DNA of 64,000 bases. Source: Porites lobata (Eukaryota; Cnidaria; Anthozoa; Scleractinia; Poritidae). This document shows positions 17,236-25,109 of the stretch, one piece after another (the first letter of the stretch is position 1; each line of letters begins with the position of its first letter). The notes beneath the pieces are model-generated. The model was not told the DNA's origin. It searched no databases and saw only the letters and a list, made by a program, of their open reading frames with translations. A program made the position numbers and the translations under genes. Location: positions 1 through 64,000 of the forward strand of contig CALNXK010000350.1 of the NCBI GenBank assembly GCA_942486035.1, read 5' to 3'.

Positions 17236-17835
17236 ATGAGAAGTACCAAGAGGTCCCTAGCGCGATCGGCGAGAAATCTAATGGCGACCGTGATCAGAAC
17301 CTGTTCCGATACCTCGCGTATGCATCTGGTGGTGGCTCAAGGGGACGACGTGTACGATGCACTCTGTACCTTGGAGCAGCACGACTCCACGAGTTCAAAA
17401 AGGGCTATGCACATCCAACAGACCCTTGACTACGACGTACCCGTTCGTGTACGTGAGCTCGGAGATTATTCGGTTGCGCTGGTGGTCGTCGAATGGCCCC
17501 TGCAATCGTCGGAGAAAATTACGCCGCAGGCGACGCTTCGATCCCTGTTGGAACTGGCCGCACGAGAAGAGAGGTGGGTGGATGGCATCACTCTGGTTGC
17601 CGACGAATGGCTCATTTTCGAAGATCTCGGTTTTAACGCATGTTTCGTCGAGACTTTTCAAGAACTGCAACGGTTGGGCTACGATCCGTGTGCCATCGTT
17701 CAGCGATGCAAAGATCACGAGACTCGACGGTTGGGTCGGTTGCCCTTTGACGCGAACTATTTAACGGAACCATTTTTCACACGTCTGAATTTGCACCGAC
17801 TGTTGGCAAAAAGAATCGATTCTCTGCAAAAATGA
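17236..17835 (+). CDS. Unknown protein upstream of helicase (199 aa)
   Basis: An ORF from the ATG at 17236; a later ATG at 17281 is also possible. Its TGA overlaps the helicase ATG as ATGA (17832-17835), a tight coupling that implies a shared transcript. The protein is soluble and acidic-to-neutral with alternating hydrophobic strands (PVRVRELGDYSVALVVVEW) and helices. No motif is recognised. Its position directly before the helicase makes a replication role, such as a helicase-primase accessory factor, possible. Confidence 0.6.
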   Translation: MRSTKRSLARSARNLMATVIRTCSDTSRMHLVVAQGDDVYDALCTLEQHDSTSSKRAMHIQQTLDYDVPVRVRELGDYSVALVVVEWPLQSSEKITPQATLRSLLELAAREERWVDGITLVADEWLIFEDLGFNACFVETFQELQRLGYDPCAIVQRCKDHETRRLGRLPFDANYLTEPFFTRLNLHRLLAKRIDSLQK

Positions 17836-19832
17836 AACGAGCGTGGCAAGAGGATCCGGTTTATGCGGCCGAGATCGAATCAGCCATGAAGGTGGCGGCC
17901 GTGATGTTCGATTCGGATGAAGACGTTGACGATTGGGAGAGCAATTTTCCTTCGGACATGGAGGCGGATTGCGTTCTCGAGAAAGGGTGCGATGGCGACG
18001 ACGACAACGACAACGACGACGACGAAGAAGAAGATGAGGAGAAAGAGAAAGACGATGACGAGGAATTGGACGCGGACTATGTAAAGAAGAACTTTGATCG
18101 ATTGTACGTACAAAAGGTGGTTGGTTGGATAGAGGATGGAAAGAATGTGTTTATCACCGGGTCACCGGGTCGAGGCAAATCGACCTGCGTGGGTAAGGTG
18201 ATAAAAGAATTGTACGGAAAGGGCGTGAGGCTCGTGGCTACCGGGTCCACCGGTGTGGCAGCAGTCAACATCGGATACGATGCTCTGGAGGAACTGTTAA
18301 ATGCTGTTAATCGAGAGTTGTTGTCGGGCGAGATGGAAAGGATTCTTTCTCCGACCACGGTTCACAGTGCCTTTGGTTTGAGGAAAATGGAGTGTGGCTG
18401 GCTCAACGAGCATAGGCAAAATGAACAAGGGATCGAATCGTTCATGAGGCTATACGTGAAGCACCACAGCCGTTTTCGTAGTTCGTTTCTCAAAAGCCAG
18501 CGGTCACTGTCGTGTGCAAATGTTCCGAAAATTGCACACGCCAGCCTGGTTATTTTGGACGAGGTTTCTATGACCGACGGACTGTTGGTTGAAGCGCTGG
18601 ACGCGGTAGGCAGATTTTGGCACCCCGAAACCGATCGCCCATTTGGTGGTATCGGGATGGTGTTTGTCGGTGATTTTCAACAATTGCCGCCCGTGAATAG
18701 TGGTACGCGAAAGAACCCCAACTTCCTGTTCGACAAGAAGAAATGGACTACCCCGACCTCTAAAGGTGGATGGATCGATCACGTGCTGCAGCTCAAGGTC
18801 AATATCCGTCAAGAGGGAGATTTGGAGTATGGAAAGCTTATAGATCGAATGGCAATGAATGCACTGTTGGATGAAGATATCGAGTTGCTCCAGGCATGCG
18901 TAATGAGAGCGAACAGTTGCAACAGGGGCCTCTCTTTGGCCATGAATCCCTACATCATGCCTTTTGTTCCACGTATCTTTACCAATAAGGACCACATAGC
19001 TCAATATACACGAAGGGTGTTAGAAGAAGTCGGCGAAGAGACCAAGACCACTCTGTCTGCGCGAGAGGAGTACGAACCCAGCAAGGATAAAATTTGTCTC
19101 GCTTACGGCAAAAATAAGGTACAAGGGAAGATTGATCAGTTCATCTCCAAATTGACAGAAGATTGCGATGCCGAATTGTTCATTGGTTGCCCCGTTCGAT
19201 TTTTGGAAAACAAGAGCCTAGAGGAAGGAGTGGTGAATGGTGCCATTGCTAAGTTAGTGGGGGTCGCAGAAAAGGGTGGACATCCCATCTTTGAATTGAA
19301 AAGTGGAAACCAGTACACGCTACCACGATCGAGTTCGACGATCTACCTCGATGATTACACTCCCCGACAACGTCGCGAGATTGACGTAGGGCGTATGCGA
19401 CCGTTACCTGGAAGACCAGTGGCAAAGTTGACGTATAAGCATTATAGAGTCAAGATGGCATTAGCCATGACACCGTATGCCGTCCAAGGTTGTACCCTAG
19501 ACACTGCCATCGTCCACCCCAACGTGGACTTCAAAAACGAATATACGACGATCGAAGCCCTTTTGGTATCACTGAGTCGACTCCGCTCCAGTGGCATTCA
19601 CAGTCCCGGTCGAAAGGAAACGATACGCGCCATCCCAAAACCGACGCTGAGTTTGAATACTTCCGACGACGGTACACCGCAACCGCGCGGATTGTATTTG
19701 ACGCGATTCGTTCCTTTTGACTACTACGTGAATCCAAAAGTCAGAAGCTACTTAGACAATATCAAAGAGCGGCATTCACTACTCCAAAACCACGGAAAGG
19801 ATGAACCCGAGGGGGACGTACGGTTACGTTGA
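17832..19832 (+). CDS. SF1 helicase, Pif1/UL5-like (666 aa)
   Basis: An intact ORF. Residues 54-80 form a strongly acidic stretch, followed by the helicase core. Motif I (Walker A) is ITGSPGRGKST (108-118), motif Ia is near ATGSTGVAA, motif II (Walker B) is LVILDEVSM (DE at 243-244), motif III is VGDFQQLPPV (279-288), and near the C-terminus lie ALAMTPYAVQGCTLD (motif V) and LLVSLSRLRS (motif VI). This layout is that of Pif1-family 5'-3' DNA helicases, to which the herpesvirus helicase-primase helicase belongs. In this context it probably unwinds the viral replication fork. It is coupled to the gene before it (ATGA) and overlaps the kinase after it by 32 bases. All motifs are intact. Confidence 0.88.
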   Translation: MKRAWQEDPVYAAEIESAMKVAAVMFDSDEDVDDWESNFPSDMEADCVLEKGCDGDDDNDNDDDEEEDEEKEKDDDEELDADYVKKNFDRLYVQKVVGWIEDGKNVFITGSPGRGKSTCVGKVIKELYGKGVRLVATGSTGVAAVNIGYDALEELLNAVNRELLSGEMERILSPTTVHSAFGLRKMECGWLNEHRQNEQGIESFMRLYVKHHSRFRSSFLKSQRSLSCANVPKIAHASLVILDEVSMTDGLLVEALDAVGRFWHPETDRPFGGIGMVFVGDFQQLPPVNSGTRKNPNFLFDKKKWTTPTSKGGWIDHVLQLKVNIRQEGDLEYGKLIDRMAMNALLDEDIELLQACVMRANSCNRGLSLAMNPYIMPFVPRIFTNKDHIAQYTRRVLEEVGEETKTTLSAREEYEPSKDKICLAYGKNKVQGKIDQFISKLTEDCDAELFIGCPVRFLENKSLEEGVVNGAIAKLVGVAEKGGHPIFELKSGNQYTLPRSSSTIYLDDYTPRQRREIDVGRMRPLPGRPVAKLTYKHYRVKMALAMTPYAVQGCTLDTAIVHPNVDFKNEYTTIEALLVSLSRLRSSGIHSPGRKETIRAIPKPTLSLNTSDDGTPQPRGLYLTRFVPFDYYVNPKVRSYLDNIKERHSLLQNHGKDEPEGDVRLR

Positions 19833-21261
19833 GTTCAAAGATGGTCTGGCCATCAAAAGGCCGCACAAAGACATGGACCCGTTTGCCAACAGAGAATTTA
19901 TTGCTTACAAGCGCATGAAACCTATACTGGACAAACTGTCGGTCGCTCGGTTGTACGAGGTGGGTGTATTGAGATGTTCGGAACAGTTGTCTTTTGTAGA
20001 CGCGTTGTTTTTCGAGGACGTCGGTACCGACGTCGAACAGTGGTTTTTGTCGCAGTGGCTTTTCGACCCAGTGGAGGTATTGCTGCGACCTCTGCTCTCT
20101 ACCTTGGAGTACCTGGAAAATATCGGTGTTTTGCACCTCGATGTTCACCCCCGTAACGTATGCGTGCGTCTCGATGGACGCGGACAACTGACGGCCAAAC
20201 TGATCGATTTTGGCAGGAGCGTCGTGCTAAGAGACGATAACGAATGGGGCTGCCATCCAAAGTATACAGGATATCTGGTAGATCCTCTGACGGGAGTGTT
20301 CTCGAATCAAGATCATTTGCCCAAACCAGCCGCGAAAGAAGCCACGATGGAAGAACTTTACAATCTTTCTTTTTGTCGCGATCCCATGGCTCTTGTCGCC
20401 CTGGTGGTAAAAGGGCAACAAGAATTTCCATCTGGGTTGACGTTGGGTCCCGCTGACGATGTGTACGCTCTGGGGATGTGTGTCGTTCGTTCGTTGACCA
20501 TGTTCCTGCACGTGCCCTGGGGAGAGTGGAAAGCGTTACACCAAGTCGAATCCGATGCAGAGTTTAGCGAAAAGTTGCGCGTACTCTGTGACATCGTTCG
20601 GCGAAACCCTGCGTGGGATTCTTCCTTTTTTTACGATTTACATCTGAGGATTAGACCAAATTCGTCGCGGCCACAGGACGTCAGCGACTTTGAAGCAAGG
20701 GCTCGCGCAGTAGAGATACGTCTTCATAGCGTGAGCACGTTATACCCCCATTTTTTTGATCGCCTCACGGAAGTGTACGACGACGCAACGAGTCAATTGA
20801 TCAGCAAATGCGTCCATCCCGATCGGCATCGTCGGTACAAGAGAGGCTGGAAGAGCGAAAAGAAACGACAAAAATTCGTTCGGCGAGGGTCGGTCGACGT
20901 TCAAGTGGTCAGAGACAAGAGGGTCATTCACCTGTCTTTGGGGCGTTGCTGGATCATGACGGGAGTCGTGGAGTCGGGCACAGTGAAGTGGTGGACAGCA
21001 GCACGAGGGGCTATGATGAATGACAAAAGACGAGGAGCCGTTGCTTTGAAGCTGTTTATTGAAAAGTCTATCGAGCTGGAGCCTAGTCTAAAGGACAAAC
21101 GCTACCGGGAATGGCCGTTCGATTTTGAGTTGCAGAAAGAAGCATGGCTCAGGACGTTGGCCCTGTACGGTCACAAAGAGAACCAGGAGCACCCTGAACG
21201 CGATACGGAGCCAGATCCTCTGCCTCAGGCGACCGGCACGAATGAACTAGCAAAAGGATGA
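19801..21261 (+). CDS. Second viral-type protein kinase (486 aa)
   Basis: An intact ORF starting 32 bases inside the helicase end. The kinase motifs start almost at the N-terminus: a reduced Gly loop (GTYGYV, residues 5-10), Lys in LAIKR (K19), Glu in REFIAYKRM (E32), the catalytic loop LHLDVHPRN (D114, N119) and LIDFGRS (D136). No clear APE motif is seen. The short N-lobe and LDxxxxN loop resemble divergent viral and bacterial kinases. The C-terminal 150 residues are basic and helical with no recognised domain. The kinase is unlike the one at 3619-5055 (different loops and domain order), so this is not a recent duplicate. The 3' end overlaps the oppositely directed gene at 21149. Confidence 0.8.
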   Translation: MNPRGTYGYVEFKDGLAIKRPHKDMDPFANREFIAYKRMKPILDKLSVARLYEVGVLRCSEQLSFVDALFFEDVGTDVEQWFLSQWLFDPVEVLLRPLLSTLEYLENIGVLHLDVHPRNVCVRLDGRGQLTAKLIDFGRSVVLRDDNEWGCHPKYTGYLVDPLTGVFSNQDHLPKPAAKEATMEELYNLSFCRDPMALVALVVKGQQEFPSGLTLGPADDVYALGMCVVRSLTMFLHVPWGEWKALHQVESDAEFSEKLRVLCDIVRRNPAWDSSFFYDLHLRIRPNSSRPQDVSDFEARARAVEIRLHSVSTLYPHFFDRLTEVYDDATSQLISKCVHPDRHRRYKRGWKSEKKRQKFVRRGSVDVQVVRDKRVIHLSLGRCWIMTGVVESGTVKWWTAARGAMMNDKRRGAVALKLFIEKSIELEPSLKDKRYREWPFDFELQKEAWLRTLALYGHKENQEHPERDTEPDPLPQATGTNELAKG

Positions 21262-22207
21262 CACACACGACCAAAATTGCAACCAACGAAAAGGCGACAG
21301 CGACTAGGGTCGTGGAATTGGGACTGCAGGATGGTGAAGGCGAACGGCAATTTGCAGGCGTCGGGAGAGCGTCGTCGCTCGCGCGACGCAATCTCATCAG
21401 AACGCGATTATCCAGATATTGCCAGAGGTCGGTGGCGATGGTCGTAGTACCAACGCTGGGACGGTCCAAGCCGGCGACTGGATCTCGCAAGACGACAGCT
21501 GACACCTCGTGAAGGTCTTTAAGTATCAAGCGACCTGCTACCAGAAGAGCCACGAATCTCGTCCCTTTGACGTTGGCTCGCAGTCCAGTGAATGTGGGAC
21601 CGTTCAGTCGTAGCGTCTCGCCCCAACTCGGCGGTGATAAAAGCACGGCGACGGAAGCAGGATTGGTTGCAAAGGTCAAGTTCTGCAAGGAGGTCTCAGC
21701 ATCGAGATGCGATGATCGCGGTCTCAGTACGACGGCAGCGGTGCGATCTGCCGTAGGCACATACGTGACCGATGCCGTCGCATTGATGCATTCACCGTTG
21801 TCGAAAGTGATATCCCTGATGAGGAGCCCTTCCGCAGACGAGACGATTAGCGCGCAGTACGTGGGCCCCTGCGGGTCTACCAACACGAAGTCGCGAGTCT
21901 TTTGTAGCACGAGTCCTTCGATGCACATGGGACGGAGCAGTACTCGACGCGTCGAAAGTCGCAGTGCACGGGAAACGGTGGCTTTCAGATTGCTCTCGGG
22001 GCACGCGATGGGATTTCGATCGGGAACCCGTGTGACGATCTCGTCATCTGGGGCTATCCACAGAGTGACGGAGGTGCTAGGATCTAGGGTTAGCGTATCG
22101 CCGGCATGTCCGGCGCACGAGTCTGCCTCGCATTTAAGCGTTTGTGGTTGCACGCCTATTGCTGCAGAAATGATTTGCAATGTAAAAAGTAGGTCGGCGA
22201 CCGACAT
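21149..22207 (-). CDS. Type I membrane glycoprotein (352 aa)
   Basis: An intact ORF from the ATG at 22207. Residues 1-19 are a signal peptide. The ectodomain (20-298) has about nine Cys and Asn-X-Ser/Thr sites (NAT, NLT, NST). Residues 300-323 (TLVAVAFSLVAILVVC and beyond) are a transmembrane helix with a short Cys-containing tail. The ectodomain repeats short strands such as GLLIRDITFDNGE, SLQNLTFATN, ETLRLNGPTFTG and GRLILKDLHEVS with a spacing that suggests a right-handed beta-helix. This is inference. Its 3' end overlaps the kinase gene by 113 bases on the other strand. No named glycoprotein is recognised. Confidence 0.7.
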   Translation of the reverse strand: MSVADLLFTLQIISAAIGVQPQTLKCEADSCAGHAGDTLTLDPSTSVTLWIAPDDEIVTRVPDRNPIACPESNLKATVSRALRLSTRRVLLRPMCIEGLVLQKTRDFVLVDPQGPTYCALIVSSAEGLLIRDITFDNGECINATASVTYVPTADRTAAVVLRPRSSHLDAETSLQNLTFATNPASVAVLLSPPSWGETLRLNGPTFTGLRANVKGTRFVALLVAGRLILKDLHEVSAVVLRDPVAGLDRPSVGTTTIATDLWQYLDNRVLMRLRRASDDALPTPANCRSPSPSCSPNSTTLVAVAFSLVAILVVCVILLLVHSCRSPEAEDLAPYRVQGAPGSLCDRTGPTS

Positions 22208-22242
22208 GACTTGAATTATATATGTGTGTATGTATGTATGAC

Positions 22243-22248
22243 AATAAA
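22243..22248 (+). terminator. AATAAA signals (+) at 22243 and 22305
   Basis: Two AATAAA motifs (22243-22248 and 22305-22310) in the spacer 22208-22414 could end the + strand helicase-kinase transcript, although its stop is about 980 bases upstream. A TTTATT at 22393-22398 gives AATAAA on the minus strand just after the coiled-coil gene. Confidence 0.4.
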
Positions 22249-22392
22249 ATCATAGCATGTCTGAAGAGTCTTGTTTCTTAATGTGTAGCCGCCTCGAGAT
22301 TTGGAATAAAAGAAATCCTTGTTTTCTTAGTACACAGTTTTATTCATCGATACCATGTTTAGAATAGAATGACATGTACATGCAATTGCTAG

Positions 22393-22398
22393 TTTATT
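22393..22398 (-). terminator. Polyadenylation signal AATAAA (-)
   Basis: Minus-strand AATAAA 17 bases past the stop (22415) of the coiled-coil/zinc-finger gene. Confidence 0.55.
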
Positions 22399-22414
22399 TC
22401 TTGTGACTGACTCT

Positions 22415-24118
22415 TTAGCTGCTACAGGCTCTCATGTGATCGTCGAGTAAATGGCTGGGAAACATCCTTTCGCAAGTGGGGCACTGCAGTTCGTTGGACG
22501 CTTGCACTCTCGGCCTCGAGAGGGGTGCTTGGACAGATTTGCGACATTCTGCTCGAGGTCTGAAGGCACCTACTCCAGTCGTGGCCGACGAGTATCCTTG
22601 GTGAATCCGATGAGTCAGGTCCAGGTAGTTCTTTTGGAATCGTTGGCACTCGCCTGCCAAGCGGTGATTTTCTTTTTTCATCGCCTCGAGATCACCGGCT
22701 GCCTTGAGTTTTTCTTGGCGTTCCTTCTTAAAATCGTCCTCGTAACTCTTGAGGGCCATCTGCGCTAGTTGGAGTTCATCTTGCACTTCTTTCAACTTTG
22801 CCTGGAAGTCATCGCGCTGTCTCGTAGTTTGCAAAATGTCCCTCTGAAGTTTGGCCACTTTTTCACGTTCGCACTCGACTACCTTTTTCAGCGCCTCGGG
22901 ATCACCTCCTGCCTCGCGTTCCTTCTTAACGAAACTCGTGAGGACCAAATGCGTTTGTTGGAGTTCATCTTGCACCTCTTTCAACTGTGCTTGAAAATCA
23001 TCGCGCTGTCTAGTAGTTTGAAAAATATCCCCTGAAGCGACGAGAGTTTTTACGCAGGCTTTCCACCAGCTTTGCATTTTCTTCCGATTCAGTCTTTGCC
23101 TTTTCCAGTTCGCCTCGGAGGAGATCTTGCTCCTCTTCCATGTCTGTCAACTTGTTCCTCAGCATTTCCGTTTCGCCTTCGAGAACCGACTGCTTGTTCT
23201 CCAATTCTTTCCCCAAACGATTCGTTTCTCTTTTTGCGTCTTCTAGTTTCGTCGTCCCCTCGGCCACTTCTCCATCTTCGACTGTCTCTCGAGCATCTTC
23301 ATGGCGAGCGTCACTTTCGTCCTGGCCGGCGTCGCTGGCGTCGTCCCATACACCATTCAAAATGTCTCTGACGTCTGGATGTGCCTCTGCCACGCTGCCA
23401 ATCGCCTCTTTCAACCGGCCGACGTTCACCACTTTTTCGCCCTTGTCAGAGAGTAGCTTTTCTTTCATAGACTCATTCTCTGTTACGATAAGTTCGCAAA
23501 ATACTTGTTTTGCTTCCAGTTGCCTTTGAAGTCTCGTCACCTCCCGAGTCAGACGAGTGTTTTGCTCCTTCAGGGCGTCCGTGTCTCTGTCTTGGATGGC
23601 CGTCAACAGACGCTTGAGTTCCTTCACTTCCCTTTCTCTGCCATTTCTTTCGCCTCTCAACTTCATGATGATCTCGTGGAGCTCGCCATTTTCCGTGGCC
23701 AAATCCACTCCATTTCCGTATTCGTTTGAAAAGCGTTCCAAGTTTAATCTAAGTTTGGTATTTTCTCGGGTAAGCGCCTCGAGGATCTTTTTCGATACTC
23801 CGGGCGTAACGATGGCTCCTTGAGACGATACTCCTTTCTTCTCTAGTATGAGACTCAACTGCGTAATTCTATTCTCGGCTCTTGACAGGGTTTCTTGCGT
23901 TCTTTCTAGTTTTTCCGTGACAGAGGTGAGCTCTTCCCTTTTTCTTGTAGCTGTCGAGCCAGATTTTGGATCCCGACGAGTCGAGTGGACCATTGACTTT
24001 TCTCTCTGACCAGCTCCGCCAGCGTACAACGCATGCGGGTCATCTCCGTCGCCAAGGTCGTCAGCTTGCTCGTCTCTGCTTCGTTGTCCATTCTCTTCGG
24101 ATCTGCTCCGTCTTCCAT
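22415..24118 (-). pseudogene. Long coiled-coil protein with C-terminal C2HC zinc finger, two frame breaks
   Basis: From the ATG at 24118 to the stop at 22415 the sequence codes for about 567 residues in three successive frames. The changes fall at T5 runs at 23939-23943 (one base missing) and 23046-23050 (one base extra). Almost the whole protein is Glu/Lys/Leu-rich coiled coil. A segment of about 60 residues is duplicated (QTTRQRDDFQA then LKEVQDELQ occurs twice). The last 28 residues contain CPTCERMFPSHLLDDHMRAC, a C-x2-C-x11-H-x3-C zinc finger of the C2HC or ubiquitin-binding type. Long coiled coil plus such a finger is the plan of NEMO, optineurin and TAX1BP1, which bind ubiquitin chains in NF-kB and autophagy signalling; the same plan also occurs in structural proteins. 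Upstream lie an NF-kB site and a CRE. Confidence 0.65.
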
Positions 24119-24159
24119 GCTTCTTCTCACTACACTAAGAGATCTCGAATCGTTTGCGC

Positions 24160-24170
24160 GTTTTATGGTG
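24160..24170 (-). promoter_or_regulatory. TATA-like element for the coiled-coil gene
   Basis: The minus strand reads CCATAAAACG about 45 bases upstream of the ATG at 24118, a fair TATA position for a leader of about 20 bases. It is a weak match. Confidence 0.3.
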
Positions 24171-24185
24171 TTGCGATGAATAGAC

Positions 24186-24195
24186 GGGACTTTCC
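24186..24195 (+). promoter_or_regulatory. Perfect NF-kB consensus site
   Basis: GGGACTTTCC lies 68 bases upstream of the coiled-coil gene start. Related GGGACTTTTC and GGGACTTTTT occur at 24280 and 24391. NF-kB exists in cnidarians. By chance this 10-mer would be expected about 0.1 times in a window of this size, counting both strands. Confidence 0.5.
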
Positions 24196-24201
24196 CGTTG
24201 A

Positions 24202-24209
24202 TGACGTCA
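24202..24209. promoter_or_regulatory. Perfect CRE palindrome
   Basis: TGACGTCA, six bases from the NF-kB site. The same 8-mer also occurs several times in the host part (near 39,005, 40,968 and 44,502), so alone it means little. Its value comes from the pairing with the NF-kB site in a gene's upstream region. Confidence 0.45.
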
Positions 24210-24279
24210 CATCCACGTTGTTCTATAGTTCGTTTTTAGCCCATCCACGTCATAAGATGAAGTTTTCTCTCTTTTCCCT

Positions 24280-24492
24280 GGGACTTTTCGAGGGGAAATA
24301 TACCGCGTCAAAAAAAGAAAGTAAGATAGTAGTTCCTCTTTTTTTTTTGGGTGGAGGGTAGATTATTTTTCGTTTCGTCATTTGACGGACGGGACTTTTT
24401 CGTGAGAAATATACCGTGTCACTAGAATTTTCCCCTTCTTTTTTTTTCCTTTTGGGTGGAGGGGATTATTTTTCCTTTTCGTCATTTGAAAA
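24280..24492. repeat. Two tandem 111-bp imperfect repeats upstream of last viral gene
   Basis: Units start at 24280 and 24391. Each begins GGGACTTTT, continues with a GAAATATACCG core and GTCA, then a T-rich run, GGGTGGAGGG, GATTATTTTT and CGTCATTTGA. The first unit ends with CGTCATTTGACG, a CRE-like palindrome. A partial third unit may be the GGGACTTTCC region at 24186. Such repeats are typical of viral enhancers or terminal regions and mark the right-hand edge of recognisable viral sequence. Confidence 0.65.
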
Positions 24493-25067
24493 AATAAGAT
24501 ATAAATTATAAAATAAAAAATTCGCATGTCGAATGCTTTTGAGACTTTTCGGTGGACGTGAACTCGAATAAATGGTCTCCCGCAGAGTAGGTGGGTGACG
24601 CCGATGTAATATGACACGATTACACCCACATTAGTCATGCGCGGTTGGAGGAGTCTGGAATATATACAACCATGGCAACCAAAAATATGGCTAAAAATAA
24701 AATCATATGACCCCCATGACCTCCCAAAATAACCCATTTAGGCTCCGCCCCCAGAGTGTCACGCGTGACGTAGGTGCAATTGACAAAAGGGAGGGGTACG
24801 TTGGGAAGCAATTTGTCGCGTGACCTCTTCAATTGTCATCTTTTACCATGGGAGGGGGAAGTAAAGTGACAAAACTTCATAGACCAATCAAATCGCTGCA
24901 TTTGATCACGTGACACTAAGACCCCGCCCACATTAACTCTCTAACTCTCCGCTCTCGACCAATAGGATTGAGGGATAGAGAGGTTAAACATCAAGCTAAA
25001 GGAAGTTTTTTTAAGTTGTTAAGAGCTGTTGATCAGTGAATGTAAATAGCACTCTAGAAGTTATTAA
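24493..25067. promoter_or_regulatory. Gene-free region with GC boxes, CCAAT boxes and palindromes; probable virus/host boundary
   Basis: No gene is supported here. The region holds a GC box (CCGCCCCC, 24745-24752), the palindrome GTCACGCGTGAC (24758-24769), two CCAAT boxes (24884-24888 and 24959-24963), an E-box CACGTG (24907-24912) and CCCCGCCC (24922-24929). It looks like a promoter or viral terminal/regulatory region. Base composition changes to AT-rich host type by about 25.0-25.1 kb. I cannot place the exact junction, because no target-site duplication can be checked without the left end. Confidence 0.4.

Positions 25068-25109
<42 letters not shown>
25068..25109. repeat. (ATT)n microsatellite
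   Basis: About 14 ATT units. The same kind of tail ends the LINE at 53,093, so this may be the tail of a degraded LINE, but no coding remnant is seen beside it. Confidence 0.85.

Noticed and set aside
21258..22214. + strand ORFs opposite the type I glycoprotein
   Set aside because: They are antisense shadows. The minus strand has a signal peptide, glycosylation sites and a membrane helix in the correct order.
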